Shown here one piece after another: positions 36,113-46,388 of a DNA stretch of 64,000 bases (position 1 is its first letter; each line of letters opens with the position of its first letter). The notes under the pieces were generated by a model that did no database searches, was not told the DNA's origin, and saw only the letters and a program-made list of their open reading frames with translations. The DNA is from Paragonimus westermani. Lineage: Eukaryota > Platyhelminthes > Trematoda > Plagiorchiida > Troglotrematidae. The translations under genes and the position numbers were made by a program. The stretch covers positions 235,913 through 299,912 of the forward strand of contig QNGE01000110.1 in assembly GCA_008508345.1 (NCBI GenBank), read 5' to 3'.

Positions 36113-38310
36113 CCCTAACAAGGGCGAACGCAATCCAGTCATGAAATTCCGGCTTTCTTCAAGAATAACGAGATCGGACATTGTGGAAGGTTCCACCGTT
36201 CGTAACAATCATGGCGTTATCGAGGCTGATCCTGCCATTCAGGACCAACGTTTTGCCACCGGACAATCAAGCACTTCGTTACCAATCGAGGCTGCTACAA
36301 TGTCCTGTGAACTATTCCTCCTGTTGGATACCCATAACTATGGTGATTTCCCCCTATCTATTTATCCTAACTCCTTGAAGTTCACGAACGATCCTCTCAT
36401 GCTGAATGCTTTGAGTAATTTTAACAACCTTCTCAATGATAGGTTCCCACCTGAACAGAGTGCTGCTGAGCATGATTGTTGTTTGTTTGGGGCCCCTAGA
36501 CCTATGCAGGGATCCGGCCCAGAGATAGCGATGGGGACGGTGGTAGCCCCACCAGAGAAGATGGAGAGTGTGCCCAAATCTGATGCTGTTTTGCCCGTTT
36601 TGCTTAATCTTGCTCAAGTGAATGTTTCTAACGAAGTTTCTGACGATTTGTTAGAGGAAGAGCTGATCTTGAAGGCAGAGGAGCTGGAACTGTGACGTAG
36701 AGTGCTCGAACTCTATAAAAGACAAGTTAGGGCAGCAAAATCTGAGCCCGTCCCGACAGCCGGCACTAAGTTAAGTACACCATACCACCTTGGTCAAGCG
36801 AGGGCCTCCAAAACAAACCCCTTTTGTTTAGACCTTGTTGAGTCGTTAGAGCGGGCTCTCAGACCTTTGGATTTTGGAGCTAGTCTTCCGAAAATTGAGG
36901 TGGATAGTTTCGATGGGTTCCCGAAAAATTACTTTACCTTTCTCAGAAATTTTGAAGGTAACGTGGTAGACAAGTTAGTTAAACGAAAGATCGGAGCTTT
37001 TATATTTGTTGCATTATTGTCGTAGTAGAGCGAAAGAGGCAGTTAAGCACTGTTCACTCTCGCCGAAGAAAGTGGCTTTTACAGAGGTTATGAGGATTTT
37101 GCACCAGCAGTTTGGCCGCCGATATGATATTATGCTAGCGGTAAGTAAGGAGGTTTTCATGGGTCTTATATTAGTCGCCGGCGACGTTGATGGTTTGCGT
37201 GGACTAGCCAGCCAAATGAAAGGCTGTCAGTCGATGTTAATGCGGCTAGATTACGGTGCAGAGCTAAACTGCACAACAAACCTCTTTAAAGCAGTTGAGC
37301 GATTACCTCACCATCTGCAGGAAAGATGGGCGGAAGTTTCCGAGGGTATAACTGAGTGAGGGAGGGAACCTAATTTTAGCAATTTGTTACGTTTTTTGGA
37401 GAAGAGAGTGGCAGTCAGTGCTAGTCAGTATGGTCAGTTGGCTGCTCGCTCAGAAAGCAGGACGAGTAACTCACCATCCTCTGGACATTCTGAAATCAGG
37501 TACTCGAAGTGCAAAGTGGAAGTAGGTGTGCCTTATGAGAAGATGAACTTGAGATGTCCGGTTTGTAAGAGCAATCGCAATATATCCGATTGCGGTTGGT
37601 TCAGCGGTCAGTCTTTGGAGCTACGCAAAGCAATTCTGAAGAACGCTAGACACTGTTTTGTTTGCCTAAAAGCAAACCACGTGGCTAAGTCTTGTAGAGT
37701 ACAGATACGATGTGCGCTATCGGGTTGTGGTCGACGTCATCATACTTTGGTCAATGAGGACAATCCCGAACTGGGTAAGGAGAAGAAGACAAGGTCATCC
37801 TTATGTGATGTTACGTCCAATGTAAACGGCGTGTGTCTAGGATTCGTCTCGATCAGATTGGCTGGCCCGAAAGCGTCATTGACAAGGTATGCCTTTCTGG
37901 ATAGCAGGTCTGACACTACACTGCTCGTTGAGTATATTGCAAAGACAATCGGTTTGCAGGATCAGTCCTGCCAGGTGATATTCTGTACTCTACAGGGAAC
38001 TTCTGCAAAATCATGCAGTAAGGTGTCACTTGAGTTGCACTCGTTGGATCAGGAGCACTTCATCACAGCCGATTTAGTTTATACGGTGGAACGGTTGCCG
38101 CTGACTCAGGCTGACGTTGACCGCCAGTCAGAAGTAGATAGACGGACGCACCTGAAGGGTGGTTCTTTCAAGAGTGTGACTAGAACCGGCGTGTGGATTC
38201 TGATAGGATGCAATGTCCGTGAAGCACACTGGGTGCTGGAGCAGAGACTGGGCGGCGTCCATTTCCGGTTGCAGCCCCTGAGGTCCATGTCGCACCGAAG
38301 CCCGGAATGA
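36108..38310 (+). pseudogene. BEL/Pao gag and protease, multiply broken
   Basis: The first ATG is at 36141. Gag core reads LPKIEVDSFDGFPKNYFTFLRNFE at 36885-36955, the BEL gag (DUF1759-type) signature, followed by the RAKEAVKHC segment at 37028-37055. Two zinc knuckles lie at 37555-37740 (CPVCKSNRNISDC, HCFVCLKANHVAKSC, then CGRRHHTL). Protease is at 37840-38080 with FLDSRSD, where the usual D-S-G active site has Arg in place of Gly, so it should be dead. Breaks: TGA at 36693-36695, double TAG plus frameshift at 37021-37030, TGA at 37357-37359. The first two breaks are also in the copies at 43.7 and 46.4 kb. Confidence 0.85.
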
Positions 38311-39015
38311 ACACTGCGTAAACCTCATTGGGGTACGTCCGGTATCGTTAGATGATCCGATCAGAAGGATGTATGAGTTGGATTACACTAACGGATGCAC
38401 TTCGGAGAACACAGAGCCTTCTGTGGAGGACAAGCGAGCATTGGATATGACTGGTAACAGCGAAATACTCAGACATGATCACTTTGTGATAGGTTTGCCG
38501 TGGAGACAAGATGGATGGGTATTGCAAAACAATAAGGAGATAAAGACAGCCGTTCTATCGTCCAAGCCGATGTACCTTCTTATTCGTGAGTTCGTTCCAA
38601 TACGTAACGTTTTACCATGGACAGATTCTAAAATGGTGTTGCAATACCTGCAGAACACCTCATCCCGTTTGGCAACTTTCGTTGCCAGTCATGTAGGACT
38701 CATCCACAACCTTAATTCTGTCTCACAGTGGAGGCGTGTGCCTTCAGAATGAAGTCCGGTCGATGTGGAGTCTGAGGGAGTGTCACAGGCCTTGACCAAG
38801 GAGATGAACTGGTTACGGGGTCCCAACTTCCTGCTAAACTCAGAAGAACAATGGCAGAAAATTTCAGCCTTGTGTTTGTTAAGGGAAGACCCCAAAATTA
38901 GGCGCACTCATGCGATTTACGCGAAATCGGACCTTATTTTTGTACTGAATCAGCTGGTACCAAGGTACTCTAGTTGGACTAAGTTACTACGGGCCATGGC
39001 TTGGTTATCACGTTA
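38311..39015 (+). pseudogene. BEL pol: N-terminus joined to RNase H tail, RT core missing
   Basis: The block 38369-38545 (MYELDYTNG, SVEDKRALDM, then GLPWRQDGWVLQNN) is the segment that leads into the BEL reverse transcriptase. The next residues (EIKTAVLSSKP, then LPWTDSKMVLQYLQN, ATFVASHVGLIH) already belong to the second half of RNase H. The whole RT palm and thumb and the first RNase H motifs are therefore absent, a deletion of roughly a kilobase or more at about 38535-38545. The following part (38765-39015: MNWLRGPNFL, RYSSWTKLLRAMAWLSR) is the normal RNase H-integrase linker. It ends where the foreign block begins. Confidence 0.85.
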
Positions 39016-39055
39016 AGTTAACTTTGTGTCCGTGGTGATATCCGCTAGACGAAGT

Positions 39056-39340
39056 ACGATGTCAACTTCTACTATTTCATTCGGATACCCCGTCAGCATG
39101 CTCTGTAATGGTGCGCATTGCTGCCTCTTGGGGTTTTTTATTTGTGCACACAGACCACAACTACTGCACACATCCTCGACGTCTCTTCGTCGGTGGGGCC
39201 ACCAGAAACGTCGTCTCGCAGATTCTTCAAGTTTGTTCTGACCCGCGTGCCCCAAATTCTCATGCAGGTCCTGCAAAACAATTCGAACCGCCGATTCTGG
39301 GACCACAATTTGGCTTTCATATGTCGGGCCATATCATGTG
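39056..39340 (-). pseudogene. Ty3/gypsy integrase zinc-binding domain, antisense in BEL
   Basis: On the minus strand: LHENLGHAGQNKLEESARR, then FWWPHRRRDVEDVCSSCGLC, an H-H-C-C integrase N-terminal domain (His pair, then C-X2-C), and CAPLQSMLTG-NEIVEVDIV, the linker into the catalytic core. It stops before the first catalytic Asp region is complete. It follows directly, in the same orientation, on the truncated CAMSAP CKK sequence. Its source gypsy family is not one of the long copies in this window as far as can be judged by eye. Confidence 0.8.
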
Positions 39341-39345
39341 TAATT

Positions 39346-41575
39346 TTTCGTGGCCCTGTTCCACAGATCAGCTGCAGTTCTTCTGACTCTAAATCAAACG
39401 AGTACACAGCACGATATTGACATCGAGAGTCACGGAAAAGAATCATGAAATGCATGCCTTCGGTAGCAGCCAGTTCTTTGAGAGCAGCTTGTTTAATCGG
39501 TTCGTTTACTGCGCCGGCCAAACAAGCATGACCGATAGCGTTCACAATCACCATTCGATTGGATTTCGCTTTCGGTTTCACAAATAATTTTGGTTGTGCC
39601 GAAGTTTATACGGTTAACCCTGACCCACCAGACGGAGATTCGGTGGCACCGAGTCGATGCAACGAGGACAGACTCAGACCATTAGGCAACTGATCAGCTT
39701 CATGAACAGTCTCATTCGACTTGAACACACTATCCTCGTCCTCCTCGCATTCGTTTGCTTTGACGGCTTCTTCATCGCCACTGCCACGTAAACCGACCGC
39801 AGGCTGAGTGCATGAAGGGGGAGGCTTCCTGCGGAAATTAGGGCGGAATCGTTTGATGGACGAACGAACATCGGTACCATTGGGTTGGCGCGGGATTCGT
39901 TTGCTCGAATTAGAGCACTGGGATATTTTACGGCGCTCCTTTGGAGAAGTAGACAAATTAACTTCGGAGCAAGACAGCGCGACAGTTCCAGGTTGTACAG
40001 GATAAGGATTTGCAAGGCGGGAGTCCGGCTCCTTTATGCCTCGATAAACTTGTAATAAGTTATCGCGCTTCTCACGTTCGACCGCCCGGCGTTCATGTTG
40101 AGCCTGCTCAACCGATTGCTTATTCTCACGATCCCGCGTGCGTCGCGCTTGCAGCTGTTGAGCAACGAACGCCTGCTCAGTAGCCCGGCGAGCTTCTAAT
40201 TGGTCACATTTGCGTTGCATACGCTGAGGATCGGGCTCCTCGGATGCAATAAAAAATTGGTTTGGTTCTGTTATCACATGAACCTCCGTCTTCTCTGACA
40301 CTCTTCTCTGAGACACTTGAATTCGAAGTTTGCGAAAATGTCCCATGTTCCATGTTGACAGTCGAGGGTGCCGGAAGGAAAGGAGATGTGGGATCGACAC
40401 ATTTGTCTACCAAAAATGAGTAACCTGTTGAACGAGTACAAACGGCCGCAGTGGACGCAGGCTGTAGGTCAGATGGCTGTTTATCCGAATGGCTTGATAC
40501 AGTTTGGACATCGGTGTCAATACGATTGGTCACCACTGGTAACGTCGGTTCAGGAGAACGTTCCAAGGGTAGATCAGCATTAATCTGCCGAAGTTTTGGA
40601 CGGTCACTCCATACGATCGCTACCAGAGCGACTTGAACGCGATTCTCGTGCATCACTGGAACTACGGCAATCGGTGGTTGAGTCCACAGTTTTGTTTGTT
40701 GAACTAACAAACTGCCCGGAATCACGAGAATTACACAATAAATCGGGGTGGTCTGATGGTGACGCGTTGTGGGGCGAAACGAAGGATGTGAAATTATCGG
40801 TAATTGATTGCTGACTGGAATCAGCCACAGGCTGGCTAGAATTGTCTTCCGTCAAATCGATGTGCTCATCAGTAGTTTGATTCGGTTTGCATGGTGCGTC
40901 GACGGACAAGGCTGAGAGATCCTCATTGATATCTGTCGTCTGTTCACCTGTGAACTGGGCAGTCGGGGTTAGATCGACGTTGACGACCGGTGCTTCTACG
41001 ATTTCTGCACTTGGCAGTTGAAGAGATAAAGAAGGATCTAGCTCGCCTTGTGAACCGATGAGTGATGTTGTCTTCTCATATTCGGGAACGTTCGAGGCAT
41101 CATCCTCTTTTGCTCGGCGACGCTGTTCATTTTGTAACAGTCTTTGGAAAGCAGTACGATGTCGCTCGGCAACGGCTTCGCTGTTGGCCAACAAGGCTCG
41201 TTGACGTCCCAACTCAATCGCGCGCCGCCGCTGGTCTAAAAACATTCGCACAGCCACAGCAGACCCTCGTGAAATCTATTTTTCTGTGGAACTGGGGCAC
41301 GTAGTTCTAGAAGGAGAGATGCATCTGTCTGCAGTGCTGTCAGGTAAGCTGTTCTGTCTGGCGACCTTCCGATTCCCACCAGAAGCCGCCCATGTTGTGG
41401 TTCCTGGTGGCGGATCTTTGGTAACCGTGGACGACTTCGTAGTCGCCGCTTGTTCAGCGGACAAAACAGATCGAGAACGTCTACGGTTTTCGAATTCCGA
41501 TCGAAGAGAGGGTACGGCAGGTTTGGAACAGGGAGGATTGGCGGTTGTGCTGGATGGCTTAGACGAGCTTTTTGA
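39346..41575 (-). pseudogene. CAMSAP: CAMSAP/Patronin C-terminal coding fragment (coiled coil + CKK)
   Basis: CAMSAP/Patronin proteins bind and protect microtubule minus ends through their C-terminal CKK domain. On the minus strand the order is a Ser-rich linker (41575-41280), a first charged helix (41257-41090: FLDQRRRAIELGRQRALLAN), an acidic Ser/Thr-rich spacer, and a second charged coiled coil (40230-40050: QRMQRKCDQLEARRATEQAF onward, ending EKRDNLLQVYRGIKEPD). The CKK start comes last (39600-39350: PKLFVKPKAKSNRMVIVNAI, CLAGAVNEPIK, HFMILFRDSRCQYRAVYSF, GPRKITHDM). The last part of CKK is missing and gypsy sequence follows with no GT donor at the break. Breaks: stops at 41276 and 39606, frameshifts near 40610 and 40330. 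About 2.2 kb reads through without an intron, so a processed (reverse-transcribed) origin is possible, though one large exon is not excluded. Confidence 0.85.
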
Positions 41576-41599
41576 GGACCGAATTCGTTCGTGCGTGCG

Positions 41600-42940
41600 A
41601 AATCAATGCCTTTTGTCTGAAACTAGTAAAGCTCGTGCAAGAGCGCGAGTTTTCCAAGTTACTCGGGGTCCTGAGATCGTCCACCGTAAATCCTCGTAAG
41701 GTGGGTAGACTTGAAACATTGCTGCCAGCGTTCATAGATGGAGTACTACATCTTGGCGGTAGGATCCAACCAGAAGATGGAGACGGTGTGGAGCTGGTGG
41801 TTATTCCCAGTCACGGTGCTGCCACAAGTCTTTGATACGTCACTATCACGATTCCGAATGGCATATGGGTGCGTTCCATGTACTTGCCAGCATCAGAAGG
41901 CGGTTTTGAATTTTAAAATGTATGGCGGCTGATAAGCGAGTATTAGGTGAGTGCTGTCACTGTAAAAGGGTTTATGCCGAACAGTGCACTCAAACGATGA
42001 CGTCAATTCCATCGATGAGAGCGTCGACGGACGGTTACTCATTCAGGTACTGTGGGGTGGATTATTTCGGCCCATTCAAGGTGCCTATAGGGAGAAGCAA
42101 CCTCAGACGGTGTGGGTGCATATTTACCTGTATACAGACCCGGGTCATTCACATCGAAGTGGCCCATTCCATGCCTATGGACTCTTTTCTCATGGCCCTG
42201 GTGCGATTTTTTGGGAAGGAGGGGCAAGCTGGACGCCATTCACAGTGACAACGGTTCCAAATTTGTTGGAGCACACTTGGAGCTACAACGAAGGCTACGA
42301 CAGCTGAACCAGTGCGTGTTGACAGATAGGCCATCGACTCAAGGACTTGATTGGTACTTCAGTCTTCTGGGTGCGAGACATCGGGGCGCGGCTGGAAAAT
42401 AATGATCCGAACAGTGAGACAATTTCTGTCGTCGGCAACACAACAGCAGGTAATGAATGAAGAGTCACTTACCACCTAAATGGTGGAAGTTGAACGAATT
42501 GTCAACGATAGGCTACTCGTGCCCGTTTATGATGATCCAGATAGTCCCCAGGTGCTTCGTCGTAGTGATTTGCTGTTGTTGCGCTTGAATGTAGGCTTGA
42601 GTACAGGTGAGGTTAAATGGTGCGAACGTTACATCAAGGGTTGGGGACAAGCACTGCACTTATCTAGTGTGTTTTGGAAACGATGGCAGTGTGAATACCT
42701 ACCCCAGCTGCAGGATACACCTAAGTGGTTGAAGGCTTCGCGTGATCTTCTAGTACGCGATGTAGTTCTCCTTCACGAAAGAGCCCCCAGAGGTGTCTAG
42801 CCCTACGGTATAATCACCGAGGTATTCCTTAGTGACGACAGAGGTACACCAGGTGTCGTTAAGAACTTCAGATACCACTGTAAGGCTGGATATCAGATCA
42901 CTTTTGTTTTTTTAAAGCCTCTGCAGAGTAACACCAAGTA
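41600..42940 (+). pseudogene. BEL/Pao integrase
   Basis: The BEL frame resumes with LVKLVQEREFSKLLGVLRSS (41615-41680) and the GGRIQ motif near 41760. Zinc-binding remnants lie at 41860-41960 (CCHCKRVYAEQC). The catalytic core follows: YCGVDYFGPFKVPIG (42050-42095, first Asp), RVIHIEVAHSMPMDSFLMAL, then in another frame IHSDNGSKFVGAHLELQ (42236-42290, second Asp). The expected third acidic residue region is degraded. The C-terminal domain 42480-42800 is long and clear (VERIVNDRLLVPVYDDPD, VFWKRWQCEYLPQLQ), then GAP-type strand residues to about 42930. There are at least four frame changes. Confidence 0.85.
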
Positions 42941-43045
42941 ACCACGGATAAAGCAGTAGGTTTGGACCATCCCGTCGAACCGGTCGTTGCCGCTGTTCAT
43001 ATTGCCACAATGAGTCTGGAAAACCAACCGGTTTTCGGGGGCCGG

Positions 43046-43678
43046 TGTTGAATTTGGCAAGGTTTGTTGCGTTATTTTGATACTCCTGAGCTTTGCTTGA
43101 TGTTGAAAGGTGGTCCTACGATTTGCTCTCTTCCCCAAATAAAGTACATTACTCATCCTTGTTCTTACACCATCTACTTTGACCGTTTCCATTACCCTTA
43201 TTTAGTCCGAGCCCTGTAAACTTCTAGATCCCGAAATTAGACATTTTTTCATCCGTATTTTTCCTTGAGTAGCTTATGATTCCGTCGGTTCTCGATGCAC
43301 GAACAGCCGTTCTGCGCTGACCCCACCAATGAACATTTGTTTGAGTGAGCTCAACCCGTTTTATCTTCCACCATTGTTGACCGGTGCCTGGTTGTCCATT
43401 TGTTGTGCAGACACTTTCATTCTTTGATTTTCGAGGATTTTCACATTCGAAGTGAGAGGCTCAATTTTCTTGTACATTGATTCAATTAGTACCGCATTAA
43501 ATCCAGTTATTGCGAGCGCCTTCTCGTTTACCGTTTCGAGGATAGATTATCTCTGTAACTGAATATTGAGAGACATTTACCGGGTCAACAGATCACGCGC
43601 AACTCGGTGTGAACTTGAATCTTCAACTGACGATTCAATATTATTCGAATTTCTCAACATCTAACCAATAATTTTGCA
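43046..43678 (+). repeat. BEL LTR 2
   Basis: 3' LTR of the long BEL copy and simultaneously 5' LTR of the following chimeric unit: BEL integrase sequence precedes it and gag leader follows it directly. It starts TGTTGAATTTGG, differing in two of the first seven bases from LTR 1 and LTR 3. Confidence 0.8.
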
Positions 43679-45755
43679 CCCTAACAAGGGCGAACGCAAT
43701 CCAGTCATGAAATTCCGGCTTTCTTCAAGAATAACGAGATCGGACATTGTGGAAGGTTCCACCGTTCGTAACAATCATGGCGTTATCGAGGCTGATCCTG
43801 CCATTCAGGACCAACGTTTTGCCACCGGACAATCAAGCACTTCGTTACCAATCGAGGCTGCTACAATGTCCTGTGAACTATTCCTCCTGTTGGATACCCA
43901 TAACTATGGTGATTTCCCCCTATCTATTTATCCTAACTCCTTGAAGTTCACGAACGATCCTCTCATGCTGAATGCTTTGAGTAATTTTAACAACCTTCTC
44001 AATGATAGGTTCCCACCTGAACAGAGTGCTGCTGAGCATGATTGTTGTTTGTTTGGGGCCCCTAGACCTATGCAGGGATCCGGCCCAGAGATAGCGATGG
44101 GGACGGTGGTAGCCCCACCAGAGAAGATGGAGAGTGTGCCCAAATCTGATGCTGTTTTGCCCGTTTTGCTTAATCTTGCTCAAGTGAATGTTTCTAACGA
44201 AGTTTCTGACGATTTGTTAGAGGAAGAGCTGATCTTGAAGGCAGAGGAGCTGGAACTGTGACGTAGAGTGCTCGAACTCTATAAAAGACAAGTTAGGGCA
44301 GCAAAATCTGAGCCCGTCCCGACAGCCGGCACTAAGTTAAGTACACCATACCACCTTGGTCAAGCGAGGGCCTCCAAAACAAACCCCTTTTGTTTAGACC
44401 TTGTTGAGTCGTTAGAGCGGGCTCTCAGACCTTTGGATTTTGGAGCTAGTCTTCCGAAAATTGAGGTGGATAGTTTCGATGGGTTCCCGAAAAATTACTT
44501 TACCTTTCTCAGAAATTTTGAAGGTAACGTGGTAGACAAGTTAGTTAAACGAAAGATCGGAGCTTTTATATTTGTTGCATTATTGTCGTAGTAGAGCGAA
44601 AGAGGCAGTTAAGCACTGTTCACTCTCGCCGAAGAAAGTGGCTTTTACAGAGGTTATGAGGATTTTGCACCAGCAGTTTGGCCGCCGATATGATATTATG
44701 CTAGCGGTAAGTAAGGAGGTTTTCATGGGTCTTAGATTAGATGTGATATATTTTCGTGGAAACGATTTGCGACCTGCCAAGGGATTGATTACTCGCCAGC
44801 TAGGCAGCACAATGGTAGAAATTGCTGAACTGCACAATGCCACCATTCATCGCAGACACACTGACCAAATCCAGTTTCGAAGCACTGAAAAAATGTCCAT
44901 GGAGGAAGCAGAACACAGTGTGCTGCAAGAGTTCGATGCTCCGAGAATATCAGAACGATTGACGAATATTTATGCGGAGGCTTCTAGAAGACGGGAAGGT
45001 TGTGATGGAAATCTCGATTCACCGATTATCCAAACCCCGACACAACAGAACATCTGACAGATGGCCAATCCAAAGATCGCGTCAAAGATACAACGTCAGG
45101 ATTGGACCAACGGTCGCAGTGTTGTGCTTTCTGCTATTCGCCAAGTCATTTGTTCCGTATTCCACCAATCAACATACAGTTTATGGTGTTGCATGTGCTA
45201 ATGAGATCAGCCAAAGACAGGCTGTGATTTCTCTAATGCTGTTGTACATCAATAAATTCGGTGTCTCAATCAATGAATAACAATTGCTTACTGCTGCCAG
45301 TACCAGGACTTCGTCTTATTACATGCGTGGGAGGTTTCAATTCAAGTACTATTTCTGGGGCTATTCGAAGTCCATAATGCCGGGTATCACAAATTGGCCT
45401 CGCGGAATGGAACTGCATGCAATTGAGCAATTAAATCTTCATGCTCATGCAGGTGAAACTGAGGAATTGGTCGAACGATTTGATCTGTGATGCAGCATTC
45501 GTCGTGATGTGAAGAAGGAAAACCAATCGGCTTTCTTCGTTAACGCTGGTGATCGTGAATTGCATTAGTTACTAAAGACTATAGATTACCCAAGTGCTCC
45601 AGCCCCGTTGCTGTTCGACGAACTAAAGAAACTTCCGTTAAAGCACGTGCTCCCAGTCAATTTCCAGGCAACACAACGGGAGAAGTTCAATTCATCAGTG
45701 CATTCAGCAAGCACGAGCTTCCCAGAGTTTACTCTACAGTTGTAAAACCGAGCTG
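43679..45755 (+). mobile_element. BEL-gag/gypsy chimeric unit, complete
   Basis: BEL gag leader and N-terminal gag (to about 44727) are the same as in the long copy, including the TGA at 44259-44261 and the tag-tag frameshift. The sequence then switches inside gag to the C-terminal tail of a gypsy integrase (44741-45057: YFRGNDLRPAKG, then RRHTDQIQF). Next come a candidate 163-bp gypsy LTR (45120-45282, TGTT...AACA, with AATAAA at about 45251) and the first part of a gypsy gag (45300-45740: RRDVKKENQSAFFVNAGDRE after a TGA). LTR 3 follows immediately. The period to the next unit is 2710 bp. Confidence 0.8.
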
Positions 45756-46388
45756 TGCTGATTTTGGCAAGGTTTGTTGCGTTATTTTGATACTCCTGAG
45801 CTTTGCTTGATGTTGAAAGGTGGTCCTACGATTTGCTCTCTTCCCCAAATAAAGTACATTACTCATCCTTGTTCTTACACCATCTACTTTGACCGTTTCC
45901 ATTACCCTTATTTAGTCCGAGCCCTGTAAACTTCTAGATCCCGAAATTAGACATTTTTTCATCCGTATTTTTCCTTGAGTAGCTTATGATTCCGTCGGTT
46001 CTCGATGCACGAACAGCCGTTCTGCGCTGACCCCACCAATGAACATTTGTTTGAGTGAGCTCAACCCGTTTTATCTTCCACCATTGTTGACCGGTGCCTG
46101 GTTGTCCATTTGTTGTGCAGACACTTTCATTCTTTGATTTTCGAGGATTTTCACATTCGAAGTGAGAGGCTCAATGTTCTTGTACATTGATTCAATTGGT
46201 ACCGCATCAAATCCAGTTATTGCGAGCGCCTTCTCGTTTACCGTTTCGAGGATAGATTATCTCTGTAACTGAATATTGAGAGACATTTACCGGGTCAACA
46301 GATCACGCGCAACTCGGTGTGAACTTGAATCTTCAACTGACGATTCAATATTATTCGAATTTCTCAACATCTAACCAATAATTTTGCA
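45756..46388 (+). repeat. BEL LTR 3
   Basis: Nearly identical to LTR 1; it shares G at 46176 with LTR 1 and has private changes at 46198 and 46208. It joins the two chimeric units. Confidence 0.8.

Larger units (their letters stand above)
35480..43678 (+). mobile_element. BEL/Pao LTR retrotransposon, internally deleted and interrupted
   Basis: Bounded by LTR 1 (35480-36112) and LTR 2 (43046-43678). A GGGGGCC polypurine-like tract immediately precedes LTR 2. The order inside is gag, zinc knuckles and protease, start of pol, a jump that removes the RT core, the end of RNase H, a foreign antisense block (about 39016-41600), then integrase. The LTRs differ by only a few bases in 633, so insertion or LTR homogenisation is recent, although the coding region is already dead. 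Confidence 0.85.

Noticed and set aside
36108..36140. BEL gag start at 36108
   Set aside because: The codon there is TTG at the LTR edge; the first ATG is at 36141.
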